Assembly (NCBI GenBank): GCA_937992175.1
Contig: CALKLF010000008.1
Span: forward strand, 1-64,000
DNA from: an uncultured Fimbriimonadales bacterium
Lineage (GTDB): Bacteria; Armatimonadota; Fimbriimonadia; Fimbriimonadales; GBS-DC
Direction of reading: 5' to 3'
Length of the DNA stretch: 64,000 nucleotides
The number at the start of each line of letters is the position of its first letter. Position 1 is the first letter of the stretch. Positions 20,146-28,974 of the stretch are shown piece by piece. A model generated the notes under the pieces. The model made no database searches. It was given only the letters and a program-made list of their open reading frames with translations, and was not told the origin of the DNA. The translations under genes were made by a program, and so were the position numbers.

Positions 20146-21054
20146 GTGAACGCGAGGGGCAGGCTTACAGTGGAGTGTGTGGAGCCGATGTGGAAAGTCA
20201 GGCGCGAAATCGTAGAACTCTATACGACGCTGATGGAGATTCTGCAACTTGCGCAGGAACCGCCTGAAGTAGTGCAGATTCGCGCCGAATGGGAAGCCCT
20301 CTCCAACGCCTACCCGAACCCCGACGCCTCTTGCCATAAAGCCATAGAAGCCTGCTGCCGAAAGTGGAAACTCTGTGACGCGAACGGCGTGATTCCTACA
20401 GGGCTATTCGCCTTGCGATGTGAAGGGAAAACCGACCTGCGAGAAGCCGACTTCCGAATCTGGAGATTCGAGCCGTTAGACCGCCCCGAACTACCGTTCC
20501 ACCTTTGGGTAGACCCGCGAATCGAGAGCAAGCAGGAGTTTCTCGCCCGCGCGAAGGCAACTCTGCAGGTAGAGCGCGAACCCCAGCTGCTGGAGAAAAT
20601 ACACGAACTACCTGCCTCGCCTGTGGTGCGGATGGAATGGAACGCCTCGCGAGGCGAGTTTGAGCCGAAACCTGCAGGATGGCTTCAGAGGGCGCGAGAG
20701 GCGTGGAATCTCCCCCCTGAGTTCATGCCCGATGGCGTGCTAACCGAGATGATTCTACGGGTAGCCGAGTGCTACTACAATCACCTTGCGAAGCAGGTGG
20801 GGAGTTATGTGCCTAAGACAACGCGAACGCGAGATGAGATTCCTAATATGAAGCGAGGGACGCGCCAATACTACCTTGAAATGGCGTGGGTTCACCTGCT
20901 TCGCGCTGTCGGCTGGAGATGGGAACCCATAGCCGATTGGCTGTTTCGGCATGGCATAGTGGAGCGCGAGAGGAAACTCACAGAGGGTTATGCTCTTCTA
21001 CTTGCGAGGCTTCGCAAGATTCCTGAGCGATTGCGGAGAGAATTTTGGCTGTAA
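20146..21054 (+). CDS. Hypothetical protein of the integrated element
   Basis: Open frame between integrase and prim-pol; internal ATG at 20188 possible. Confidence 0.55.
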   Translation: MNARGRLTVECVEPMWKVRREIVELYTTLMEILQLAQEPPEVVQIRAEWEALSNAYPNPDASCHKAIEACCRKWKLCDANGVIPTGLFALRCEGKTDLREADFRIWRFEPLDRPELPFHLWVDPRIESKQEFLARAKATLQVEREPQLLEKIHELPASPVVRMEWNASRGEFEPKPAGWLQRAREAWNLPPEFMPDGVLTEMILRVAECYYNHLAKQVGSYVPKTTRTRDEIPNMKRGTRQYYLEMAWVHLLRAVGWRWEPIADWLFRHGIVERERKLTEGYALLLARLRKIPERLRREFWL

Positions 21055-21344
21055 AACCCCGAATTTTTGTGAATAAGACCACCCCCCCTGCGTTATTCAC
21101 AAAATCACCTGCCACACTCATAAGCGCTATGAGTGGACAGGTACTGCGCTGGCTATTCGATGGCGACAGGTGTGCACTGCTCGCCCTACGGCGAAGGGCT
21201 GAACGGCACTTCCGAAGCCCGCTGGGCGAGCTGAGGAGCATCGTCTATGAGGCGTTAGAGCCTGAGATTGAGGCTGTCAAAGCCGAACTCGCTGCCGAAC
21301 TGCCTGACGAGCCTGCTGAGCGCAAGGAGGTGAGCCTGCCGTGA
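21045..21344 (+). CDS. Small hypothetical protein of the integrated element
   Basis: Overlaps both neighbours by a few nt. Confidence 0.5.
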   Translation: MAVKPRIFVNKTTPPALFTKSPATLISAMSGQVLRWLFDGDRCALLALRRRAERHFRSPLGELRSIVYEALEPEIEAVKAELAAELPDEPAERKEVSLP

Positions 21345-23047
21345 GAGGAAACGCGAACCCCCGCCACGCCCGTTCAGGTTCAGGCGAAGCAGGGGCACAC
21401 ACCGCCGAGATTATACCCACACCGAGCTCGAATGACGCCCGTGATTGGGCAGGGTACTACCTCTCGCGCGGTTGGGCTGTCGTGCCGATTCCTACCCGCG
21501 AGAAAGCCCCCCGACTACAGGGTTGGCAGAATCTGCGAATCGCGAGTGATGAAGTAGGCGAGTACTTCGGAGCCAATTCTAACATCGGGCTAATACTCGG
21601 TGAGGCGTCGCACGGTTTATGTGATGTAGACCTTGATGACGCCTACGCCCGCCGATTAGCCGATGCCTTCCTGCCACACACTGAGCTGAGGAGCGGACGC
21701 CAATCGACAGGCGTGGCTCACTATTGGTACTATTCAGACTTTCGGCAGACGCGCCGATGGGTAGACCCCGAAGCGCAGGGCGAGCGAGCTTGCTTGCTTG
21801 AGCTTCGGGGGAAGGGGCAAACCATCGTGTGCCCGTCAGTACATCCATCGGGCGAGAAAATCGATTGGGTGAATGTGAGCAGCGAGCCTGCGCAGGTGGA
21901 CAGCGACACGCTGTTGCGTGCCTGCGAGCGACTGGCTGCTGCCAGCCTGCTGGCGCGTCGCTGGGCAGTAGGACAGCGCCACGAACTCGTGTTGGCACTT
22001 TCAGGCACACTCGCACGGGCAGGTTGGCGCGAGCAGGAGAGTGCCGAGTTTATTCGCGCGATTGCCCGCGCGGCAGGAGATGAGGAACTTGCCGACAGAG
22101 CGCGTGCTGTCGCCGACACCTACGAATCGATTCGGCGTGGTGAGCCTGCAACGGGATTGCCCACGCTGAGCGACTTGCTCGGCGAGCGCACGGTACGGAC
22201 GCTATGCGACTGGCTCCAGTTGGGACACCAAGAGAGTAGGCGTGTCCCAACTGTCCCAACTGTCCCAACTGAGGAGAGGGGTTGGCGGTTCCATCCCATC
22301 CGCTACTCGGAGCGAGAGCGAGAAGATGTGGAGTGCTTCGTGCCCAACCTACTCTACTCCTCAAAGTTGACGGTTTTAGCGGGGCCGCCTGGTGTTGGAA
22401 AATCCGTATGGGCACTCGAAGTTTCGTGTGTCCTGTCGGATGGAGGTGAACTGTGGGGACGCTACCCCCTTCCCATCGTGAGTACACTTTGGCTCGACTT
22501 TGACGAGGCGTTCGCCCGACTGCAGGAGATTGCTGATGCCCATTATGGCGCGAAGGAGCGACACATCTGGACGCTACCCCAAGAGGAACTCCTACCGCTG
22601 GGCTACGAAACCTACGCCGCCTACAGCCAACTCATTCGCGACCTGAACATCGGGTTGGTGGTGGTGGACGGGCTAATTGATTTTCTTGCCCTAAACGACG
22701 CGAATGACGCGAGCCAAGTTCGTGAGCGAATGGCTTGGCTTCGGGCGCTGGCGCGAGAAACTGACGCTGTAGCCCCGTTGGAACCTGATGAAGTAGCGCA
22801 GGTTCTCGAACTCTGGACGCTTGCGGAATCGAAGCGATTCCCGCGCCTTGTCATTCCTGACTACGCTGTCGTGGAGTGTGGCGCGTCAGCTTGGCGTCTA
22901 TTCCTTGAACGCGCTGCAGGTTCAGGCGCGATTGCCCTCGCGCGAAACCTGCTCCAGCAACGCCCGAAACCGAATGGGCAACCGAGCCTGTTCAGTACCG
23001 AAGGTAAAACCATCGACAGAGCCGATTGCGACCTTTTCGAGTCCTAA
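21341..23047 (+). CDS. Bifunctional primase-polymerase (prim-pol) with RepA-like AAA/RecA-fold ATPase domain
   Basis: GWAVVPIPTREKAPRLQGWQ, DVDLDD, GRQSTGVAHYWY; Walker A AGPPGVGKSVW; LVVVDGLIDFL. Confidence 0.82.
   Translation: MRGNANPRHARSGSGEAGAHTAEIIPTPSSNDARDWAGYYLSRGWAVVPIPTREKAPRLQGWQNLRIASDEVGEYFGANSNIGLILGEASHGLCDVDLDDAYARRLADAFLPHTELRSGRQSTGVAHYWYYSDFRQTRRWVDPEAQGERACLLELRGKGQTIVCPSVHPSGEKIDWVNVSSEPAQVDSDTLLRACERLAAASLLARRWAVGQRHELVLALSGTLARAGWREQESAEFIRAIARAAGDEELADRARAVADTYESIRRGEPATGLPTLSDLLGERTVRTLCDWLQLGHQESRRVPTVPTVPTEERGWRFHPIRYSEREREDVECFVPNLLYSSKLTVLAGPPGVGKSVWALEVSCVLSDGGELWGRYPLPIVSTLWLDFDEAFARLQEIADAHYGAKERHIWTLPQEELLPLGYETYAAYSQLIRDLNIGLVVVDGLIDFLALNDANDASQVRERMAWLRALARETDAVAPLEPDEVAQVLELWTLAESKRFPRLVIPDYAVVECGASAWRLFLERAAGSGAIALARNLLQQRPKPNGQPSLFSTEGKTIDRADCDLFES
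22217..22270. repeat. Iteron-like repeats: CAGTTGGGACAC inverted relative to GTGTCCCAACTG, then two more direct GTCCCAACT copies
   Basis: Perfect 12 bp inverted arms plus 3 direct 9-mers. Confidence 0.85.
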
Positions 23048-23188
23048 CCGCGAGGCAGGCAGGGTAGCACTCATCACCTCCCCCACGCTACCCGCCTGCC
23101 CCCTTCACGAAGTTAGACAAAAATCGGGCATTTTTGAGTTCAGGCGAGTCTAACTTCGCCTCATGCGCCGTATATGAACCGATGGGCA

Positions 23189-23583
23189 TGAACCGAGGCA
23201 ATAAACGCAAGCAAGCGCAGGAGATTCTCCTTCGCTGCCTTCGCGAAGGTGTGAGCCTGCCCGTCGCCCTTCGCGTGGCAGGCGTGCCTAAGGCAACATA
23301 CTACGATTGGCTGAAACGCTACCCTGCCTTTGCACAAGCAGTAGAGTGTGCTGAAGCCGAAGCCCTCAGTGCTATAGAGCGCGTCCTTTACATAACTGCC
23401 CTACAAGGCGACACGAAGTCGGCGATGTGGCTACTTTCACGCCGTTGCCCTGAAACCTATAGCTTGAAACACCAGCCTGCTGATGAGGATTATACAGTGG
23501 AGCTTTATGTCCCGCCCGACGACGGTTCCGTGCCCTACAAGATTCAGCTCGCTTCACAGCCCACGAACGGCACGAAATCCTGA
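23189..23583 (+). CDS. HTH protein resembling phage terminase small subunit (phBC6A51/homeodomain-like)
   Basis: KQAQEILLRCLREGVSLPVALRVAGVPKATYYDWLKRYPAFAQAVECAEAEALSAIERVLYITALQGDTKSAMWLLSRRCPETY. Confidence 0.65.
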
Positions 23584-23637
23584 AAAATTCGCCCCTGAAT
23601 CGGCAGGAATCTTTCGCCCTCTCGCGAAACAAAGAAA

Positions 23638-23664
23638 CGCCTACCTGTTCAGAACAGGTAGGCG
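23638..23664 (-). terminator. 13-bp perfect hairpin; minus-strand reading followed by TTTCTTTGTTT
   Basis: CGCCTACCTGTTC-A-GAACAGGTAGGCG. Confidence 0.6.
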
Positions 23665-23877
23665 AGGTGCTGTAGCAGGGTGCGCTGCCACAGCGCGAGA
23701 GAGTATACACCCTCTTTCGCGAAACTCCTGCAAGCCCCCTGCGAGAAGCCCCTCTGACACCATTCGGGTTTCCCTGTTTTCCTGAAAAACAGGGGCACGA
23801 GAGACCCCCAGACTCGTGTTGGGTTCGGGGTGGCGAAAGGGAGCGTGTGAGGCGCGATTCAGGTTCACGGAAATAAC

Positions 23878-23954
23878 TGGCGCGCCCGGAGGGATTCGAA
23901 CCCCCGACCCCCAGATCCGAAGTCTGGTGCTCTCGTCCGCTGAGCTACGGGCGC
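23878..23954 (-). tRNA. tRNA-Arg (anticodon TCG), CCA encoded
   Basis: GCGCCCG/CGGGCGC acceptor, CTTCGGA loop, GGTTCGAATCC. Confidence 0.95.
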
Positions 23955-23960
23955 AGGACA

Positions 23961-24038
23961 TGGTCGGGGCGCCCGGACTCGAACCGGGGACCTCTACCAC
24001 CCCATGGTAGCGCGCTAACCATACTGCGCCACGCCCCG
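23961..24038 (-). tRNA. tRNA-Pro (anticodon GGG), CCA encoded
   Basis: CGGGGCG/CGCCCCG acceptor, CTACC-ATGGGGT-GGTAG anticodon arm, GGTTCGAGTCC. Confidence 0.93.
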
Positions 24039-24097
24039 ACAGGCTGTATTATACCCCAAACGCAAGAGAATGCAAGCAGGGTGTGCGGCGAGGCGGC

Positions 24098-25864
24098 TCA
24101 GGGTGCCTCGGGCGTCACCTGTACCTTGATCTCTTTGCCCTCGCGGATAACGGTGAACTCCACAGGCTTGCCTGCCTCCATCTTCTCATAGAGGCTGGTA
24201 AGCTCCTCGATGCTCTTCACACGCTGCCCCATCGCTGCGACGATCCGATCACCTGGACGGAGTCCCGCTTTTTCGGCAGGCGAGCCGGGCGCGACGCCAT
24301 CCAGCAGCACGCCCTCTTGCTCCGAGTAGGCAGGGATTAACCCGATGCGCACGCGGAACCCGCGCCGCGCGCCCTGCTCCGCCGCCGGCGCCTGCGGGCG
24401 CGTGAACTGCAGCCGCTCAGGACGATTCGTGATGTCGTACACCACACGCTCCGCCAGCGCGACAATCTGCGCCTGCCCCTCGTAGTTGATTTTGTCCCAA
24501 GTGTCTGACGGACGATGGTAGTCGGGGTGCATGCCCGTGAAGAAGAACAGGATGGGGATGCCCGCCCGCATAAACGGCATATGGTCGCTGCCGCCTGACG
24601 CGGACTGGCTCAGTTGCAAGTTCAGGTTCTCCGTGTTCGCCGCCTTGAGGATGCTCTCCCACTCGGCGGTCGTGCCTACGCCGCTGATGGAGACACGATT
24701 GTTCGTCATGCGCCCCACCATATCGAAGTTCAGCATGGCGACGATGTTCTCGCGGGGGACGGTCGGGTTCTGCACGAAGTGCGCCGCGCCCAGCAAGCCT
24801 TCCTCCTCGGCGGAGAAGGCAATCACCAGCACGCTGCGCTTGAGCCGCTCGCGATTCTGAGCCAGCAGGCGCGCCAGCTCCATGATCGCCGCCGTGCCCG
24901 AGGCGTTGTCGTCCGCGCCGTAGTGGATGTCGCCAGGTTCGGGCGCAAGCGAGCCGACCTCGCCAAAGCCCAGGTGGTCGTAGTGGGCGCCAATCACGAT
25001 GACCTCGCTGCGCAGTTTCGGGTCACTGCCGGGAATGAAGCCGATCACATTCCGCGCCACACCACGATTCGGCTCCAGCGACGCCGCCATCTCCACGCTG
25101 GCGTTGAGGTTTGCGCTCACCGGCAAGCCCTTCTCGTTGATGCGCTTGATCGCCTGCGCGACGGTCATCCCCAGCGGCTGCAACAGCCGGTCGCCCACCG
25201 ACGCCTGCACATTCAAAATCGCGACATTCGTCGCGGGCGCACGTCCGCGCATTCCCACCGGCATCAGGCGATCGTTCTCGGGTTGGTTCACCAAAATCAC
25301 GCCCACCGCGCCTTTCTGGATGGCGGTTTGCACTTTCTGTGGAATGCGCGACGCTCGCTGGATGTCCGAACTGACGCCCTCGAAGCTGGGCGCGCCGCGC
25401 AGGATTACGGCAATCTTACCGGAGACATCCACATTCTCGTAATCATCGTAGCCTGCGTTCGGTTGCGAAATGCCGAACCCCACAAACACCAGCTCGCCCT
25501 CCACCTTCGTGTTGCTGGTCATATTCAAAGGGCGAATCGACTCTGCAGGAGCCTCCCACACGCTGCCGCGCTTGAGCTTGAGGTAGTTCTCGTTGCCCGG
25601 CTTGAAACCGAGCGTCAGTTCCCAATCCTGAAAATAGCCGTTCGTACCCTTCGGCTCCAGCCCTGATTGCTCGAACACGCGAGCGATATAGTCCGCCGCT
25701 TTGTACGCGCCTGGCGCAATCGCAAAGCGCCCCTCCAGTTCTGGCGAGGCAAGATACTTCACATGCGCCTGCAGATTGCTCACCGAGACGCTGGAACGAT
25801 TCGCGAACGCCAATAGAAATAGCAGCCCAACGCCTGCGAGTAGACTCAGCCTTCTCATTATCAT
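24098..25864 (-). CDS. M28-family aminopeptidase with PDZ domain, secreted
   Basis: GAHYDHLGFG, GADDNASGTAAIMELAR, FSAEEEGLLGA; C-terminal PGSPAEKAGLRPGDRIVA. Confidence 0.92.
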   Translation of the reverse strand: MIMRRLSLLAGVGLLFLLAFANRSSVSVSNLQAHVKYLASPELEGRFAIAPGAYKAADYIARVFEQSGLEPKGTNGYFQDWELTLGFKPGNENYLKLKRGSVWEAPAESIRPLNMTSNTKVEGELVFVGFGISQPNAGYDDYENVDVSGKIAVILRGAPSFEGVSSDIQRASRIPQKVQTAIQKGAVGVILVNQPENDRLMPVGMRGRAPATNVAILNVQASVGDRLLQPLGMTVAQAIKRINEKGLPVSANLNASVEMAASLEPNRGVARNVIGFIPGSDPKLRSEVIVIGAHYDHLGFGEVGSLAPEPGDIHYGADDNASGTAAIMELARLLAQNRERLKRSVLVIAFSAEEEGLLGAAHFVQNPTVPRENIVAMLNFDMVGRMTNNRVSISGVGTTAEWESILKAANTENLNLQLSQSASGGSDHMPFMRAGIPILFFFTGMHPDYHRPSDTWDKINYEGQAQIVALAERVVYDITNRPERLQFTRPQAPAAEQGARRGFRVRIGLIPAYSEQEGVLLDGVAPGSPAEKAGLRPGDRIVAAMGQRVKSIEELTSLYEKMEAGKPVEFTVIREGKEIKVQVTPEAP

Positions 25865-25982
25865 AGCCCTCGCTATGGGAATTGTACCCCACTTTCTCAT
25901 AGACTCAAAACAGCGTGTCATGTTCTGCTATCAGCCGCGCCACAAGCGGGGTGAACACACCGTCAGTGAGCAGACAAAGGGG

Positions 25983-28874
25983 CTAACCCGCATCTACAAT
26001 CGATTTCAGCTCAGCCAGTACGGTCATCAGCGTCTCCAGCGGGTGGTCGCCCAACGGCGTGGTAATCTCGTCAGGTTGGGTGCGCGTGCCGGGAATCGCT
26101 TTTTGCAGCGCGAGTTGCCAACGCGCCTTGAGTTTGCGGTCGGGCTTGAACTTCAGCACGAGGTGTTTGCCGTCGACGCCGATGCTCTGCACGCCCAGCG
26201 CGTGGGCGAGGATGCGCTGCTCCATCAGCCGAATGAGGTGCCTCACGGGCGCGGGCAGCTCGCCGTAGCGGTCGCGCAGCTCGCGCACCAGCGATTTGAG
26301 TTCCTCGCGCGTGCGGCTGCCCGCGATGCGCTTGTAGTAGCCCAGCCGCTGCGCCACATCCGCGATGTAATCGTGCGGAATGAAGGCGTCTACGGGCAGC
26401 TTGCTCGCGTCGGGCAGATCCTCTTGCACGGGGGCTTCCAGATCCCAGCTGGTTTCGCCCTTGCGCAGGCGGCGGATGGCGTCGCGCAGCATCGCCTGAT
26501 ACAGCTCCAGCCCCACCGAACGCATCGCGCCGTGCTGCTCCTCGCCCAGCAGGTTGCCCGCGCCGCGTATCTCCAAATCACGCAACGCCAGCGCAAAGCC
26601 CGAACCTAAGTGCGAGAACTCCTTGAGCGCCTGCAGCCGCTCCTCCGCCTTCTCCCCCAGTCGTCCCGCCTTAAACAGAAAGTAAGCATACGCCTGCCTA
26701 TCCGAACGCCCCACACGCCCACGCAACTGATACAACTGCCCCATGCCAAACCGCTCCGCCCCCTCCACAATCAGCGTGTTCACATTCGGCATATCTAACC
26801 CATTCTCAATAATCGTGGTGCTGACCAGCACATCGTATTCGTGATTGTAAAACGCCAGAATGATATCTTCCATCTCGCGGGCGGGCATTTGCCCATGTGC
26901 GACGGCGATGCGGGCATGCGGAACCAGTTTTTGCAGCCGCTCGGCGACATGCGTGATGCCCTGAATGCGCGGCACGACATAGAACACCTGCCCGCTGCGC
27001 TGCAGCTCGCGGAGAATCGCCTCGCGCGCCATCCAGTCAGTGTAGGGCGCAACCACTGTGCGGATGGGCAGCCTGCCTGGCGGCGGGTCGGTAATCATGC
27101 TCATGTCGCGGATTTCGGTCAGCGCCATATACAGCGTGCGCGGAATCGGCGTCGCGCTCATCGACAGTACATCGACTGTACCGCGCAGTTTCTTGAACCG
27201 CTCTTTTTGCATCACGCCGAACCGCTGCTCCTCGTCGATAATCACCAAGCCGAGATTTTTGAACTGCACATCGTCCGAAAGCAGGCGGTGCGTGCCGATG
27301 ACCATATCGATCGCGCCCGTTTTCAGTCCGTGCAGGATGCGTTTCTGCTCGGCGGGGCTAATCAGGCGGCTCAGCAGCGCGACCTGCGCTCCGAACGGCT
27401 CGAAACGCTCCCTGAAAGTTTGATAGTGCTGATAGGCTAAAATCGTGGTGGGGCACAGCAGGGCGACCTGCCGTTCCGCCAAGATTGCCTTGAACGCCGC
27501 GCGAATCGCCACCTCCGTCTTGCCGAACCCCACATCACCTATTAACAGCCTGTCCATCGGGTGCGGCGACTCCAAGTCGGCTTTCACTTCCTGGATGGCG
27601 CGGAGTTGCCCCTCGGTCTCGATGTACGGAAACATCGCCTCCATCTCGGCTTGCCACGGGGTGTCCTCGCCGTAGGGGGGGCGGGTGGCTTTCTCGCGCA
27701 GGGCGTAGATACGCACCAGTTCCTCCGCCACCTCTTTGGCTTTCTGGCGGGCTTTGGCGACCGTGCGCGCCCACGCCGTGCTGCTTAGGCGTTTGATTTC
27801 GGGCGGTTTATCGTCGGGCGCGATGTATTTCTGGATGCGGTCTAACTGGTCAACGGGCACGAAGATGCGGTCGGGGTGGGCGTACTCGATGAGGAGGTAC
27901 TCGCGTTTGACGCCCTCGCGCTCTAAGGTGGTCAGCCCCCTGAACACGCCCACGCCGTGATAGATATGCACTACATAGTCGCCTGGCTGCAAGTCCATAA
28001 TGGAGGTGATGGGCACGCCTTCGTTGAAGCGTCGGGGGGGCAGGCGCAGGCGTCGGTTTTCGAACAGCTCGGCGTCGGTGATGAGAACGAACTTCTGGGC
28101 GTCCCACACGAAGCCGCCGCCGAGGTTGCCATGGTGGATAATGACGCCTTCACCCCCTGACTGACCGTGCGAATGGGGCGCGGGGAGACCCTCACCCCCT
28201 GACTGACCGTGCGAATGGGGCGCGGGGAGACCCTCACGACCGTGCGAATGGGGCGCGGGGAGACCCTCACGACCGTGCGAATGGGGCGCGGGGAGACCCT
28301 CACCCCCTGACCCCCTCTCCCACAGCGTGGGAGAGGGGGAACTCGCTGCGGCGCATGTGGAACTCTCGGCGGCGTGCATGGAACTCTCGGCAGAGTGCGT
28401 GGAACTCTCCGCAGAGTGCGTGGAACTCTCCGCAAGGCGCGTGGACATCCCTGCGCCGCGCGGCGACTCCCCCTCTCCCACGCCGTGGGAGAGGGGGCTG
28501 GGGGGTGAGGGCAACGAGGCGCGCGGCTCGCCCTGCGGAGGCAGTACGCCCCCCACGCCGTGGGAGAGGGGGCTGGGGGGTGAGGGCAACTCCAACATTT
28601 CCAACGCCTTTTTCACCTGCGTCGGTCTATCAGTGGCGATGACAATCGTGTAGCCCGCCTTATGCCAGTTGGCGATGCGTTGCCAGATGTCCGCGCCGCT
28701 GGAGACCGTGCGCAGGGAGCGTGTCCCAGGCGTGAACTCCTGCAGCGCGCATGGTGCGACGGCATTCCTGCCGTCGCCCTGCGGGGGGTTGGCATTCCTG
28801 CCGTCGCTCGGCGTAGCGTCGGCGTCCCGCCGAAGGGTCTCTGGCGTTGTCGCAGACTGGGCTGGGTTGTGCAT
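25983..28874 (-). CDS. mfd: Transcription-repair coupling factor, N-terminally short and repeat-expanded
   Basis: GDYVVHIYHGVGVFRG, LLIGDVGFGKTEVAIRAAFKA, DEEQRFGVMQKERFK, TTIIENGLDMPNVNTLIVEGAERFGMGQLYQLRGRVGRS. Confidence 0.92.
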   Translation of the reverse strand: MHNPAQSATTPETLRRDADATPSDGRNANPPQGDGRNAVAPCALQEFTPGTRSLRTVSSGADIWQRIANWHKAGYTIVIATDRPTQVKKALEMLELPSPPSPLSHGVGGVLPPQGEPRASLPSPPSPLSHGVGEGESPRGAGMSTRLAESSTHSAESSTHSAESSMHAAESSTCAAASSPSPTLWERGSGGEGLPAPHSHGREGLPAPHSHGREGLPAPHSHGQSGGEGLPAPHSHGQSGGEGVIIHHGNLGGGFVWDAQKFVLITDAELFENRRLRLPPRRFNEGVPITSIMDLQPGDYVVHIYHGVGVFRGLTTLEREGVKREYLLIEYAHPDRIFVPVDQLDRIQKYIAPDDKPPEIKRLSSTAWARTVAKARQKAKEVAEELVRIYALREKATRPPYGEDTPWQAEMEAMFPYIETEGQLRAIQEVKADLESPHPMDRLLIGDVGFGKTEVAIRAAFKAILAERQVALLCPTTILAYQHYQTFRERFEPFGAQVALLSRLISPAEQKRILHGLKTGAIDMVIGTHRLLSDDVQFKNLGLVIIDEEQRFGVMQKERFKKLRGTVDVLSMSATPIPRTLYMALTEIRDMSMITDPPPGRLPIRTVVAPYTDWMAREAILRELQRSGQVFYVVPRIQGITHVAERLQKLVPHARIAVAHGQMPAREMEDIILAFYNHEYDVLVSTTIIENGLDMPNVNTLIVEGAERFGMGQLYQLRGRVGRSDRQAYAYFLFKAGRLGEKAEERLQALKEFSHLGSGFALALRDLEIRGAGNLLGEEQHGAMRSVGLELYQAMLRDAIRRLRKGETSWDLEAPVQEDLPDASKLPVDAFIPHDYIADVAQRLGYYKRIAGSRTREELKSLVRELRDRYGELPAPVRHLIRLMEQRILAHALGVQSIGVDGKHLVLKFKPDRKLKARWQLALQKAIPGTRTQPDEITTPLGDHPLETLMTVLAELKSIVDAG
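28150..28299 (-). repeat. Coding tandem repeat, 2x42 bp + 2x33 bp
   Basis: Encodes GLPAPHSHG(RE/QSGGE) x4 inside mfd. Confidence 0.95.
28300..28586. repeat. Family A palindromic repeats (3 partial/complete copies) inside mfd
   Basis: CCCCCTCTCCCACNNCGTGGGAGAGGGGG cores and CTGGGGGGTGAGGG ends. Confidence 0.9.
28357..28440 (-). repeat. Coding 21-bp tandem repeat (4 copies) inside mfd
   Basis: (G/A)TGGAACTCTC(C/G)GC(A/G)...; encodes (S)AESSTH-like heptads. Confidence 0.93.
28756..28838. repeat. Family C repeat / GCGACGGCATTCCTGCCGTCGC palindromes in the 5' end of the mfd ORF
   Basis: 22-bp palindromic unit plus second half-copy and GTAGCGTCGGCGTCCCGCCG. Confidence 0.8.
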
Positions 28875-28974
28875 GGTGCAAAAGCAATATGAGTATACCT
28901 ATGTTTCAGGCAGCAGAACACAGAGCTTGCGTTCTCACGCAATCACAAGCCTGCTCTTCCACTGTATCACCAGT

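Noticed and set aside
19164-23160. Inverted match between TTCGCCCACTGAACTCAAAA (19164) and TTTTTGAGTTCAGGCGA (23130)
   Set aside because: Only an 11-bp perfect core in inverted orientation; tyrosine integrase att sites should be direct repeats, so probably coincidental or regulatory.
23878-24038. tRNA-Arg/tRNA-Pro as the integration site (right end) of the element
   Set aside because: Both tRNAs are complete with encoded CCA and their 3' ends show no duplicate near the integrase; the integrase is adjacent to tRNA-Val.
28150-28440. Regular repeats in mfd considered as a CRISPR array
   Set aside because: Units are directly tandem with no variable spacers, lie inside an open coding frame, and no cas genes are present.
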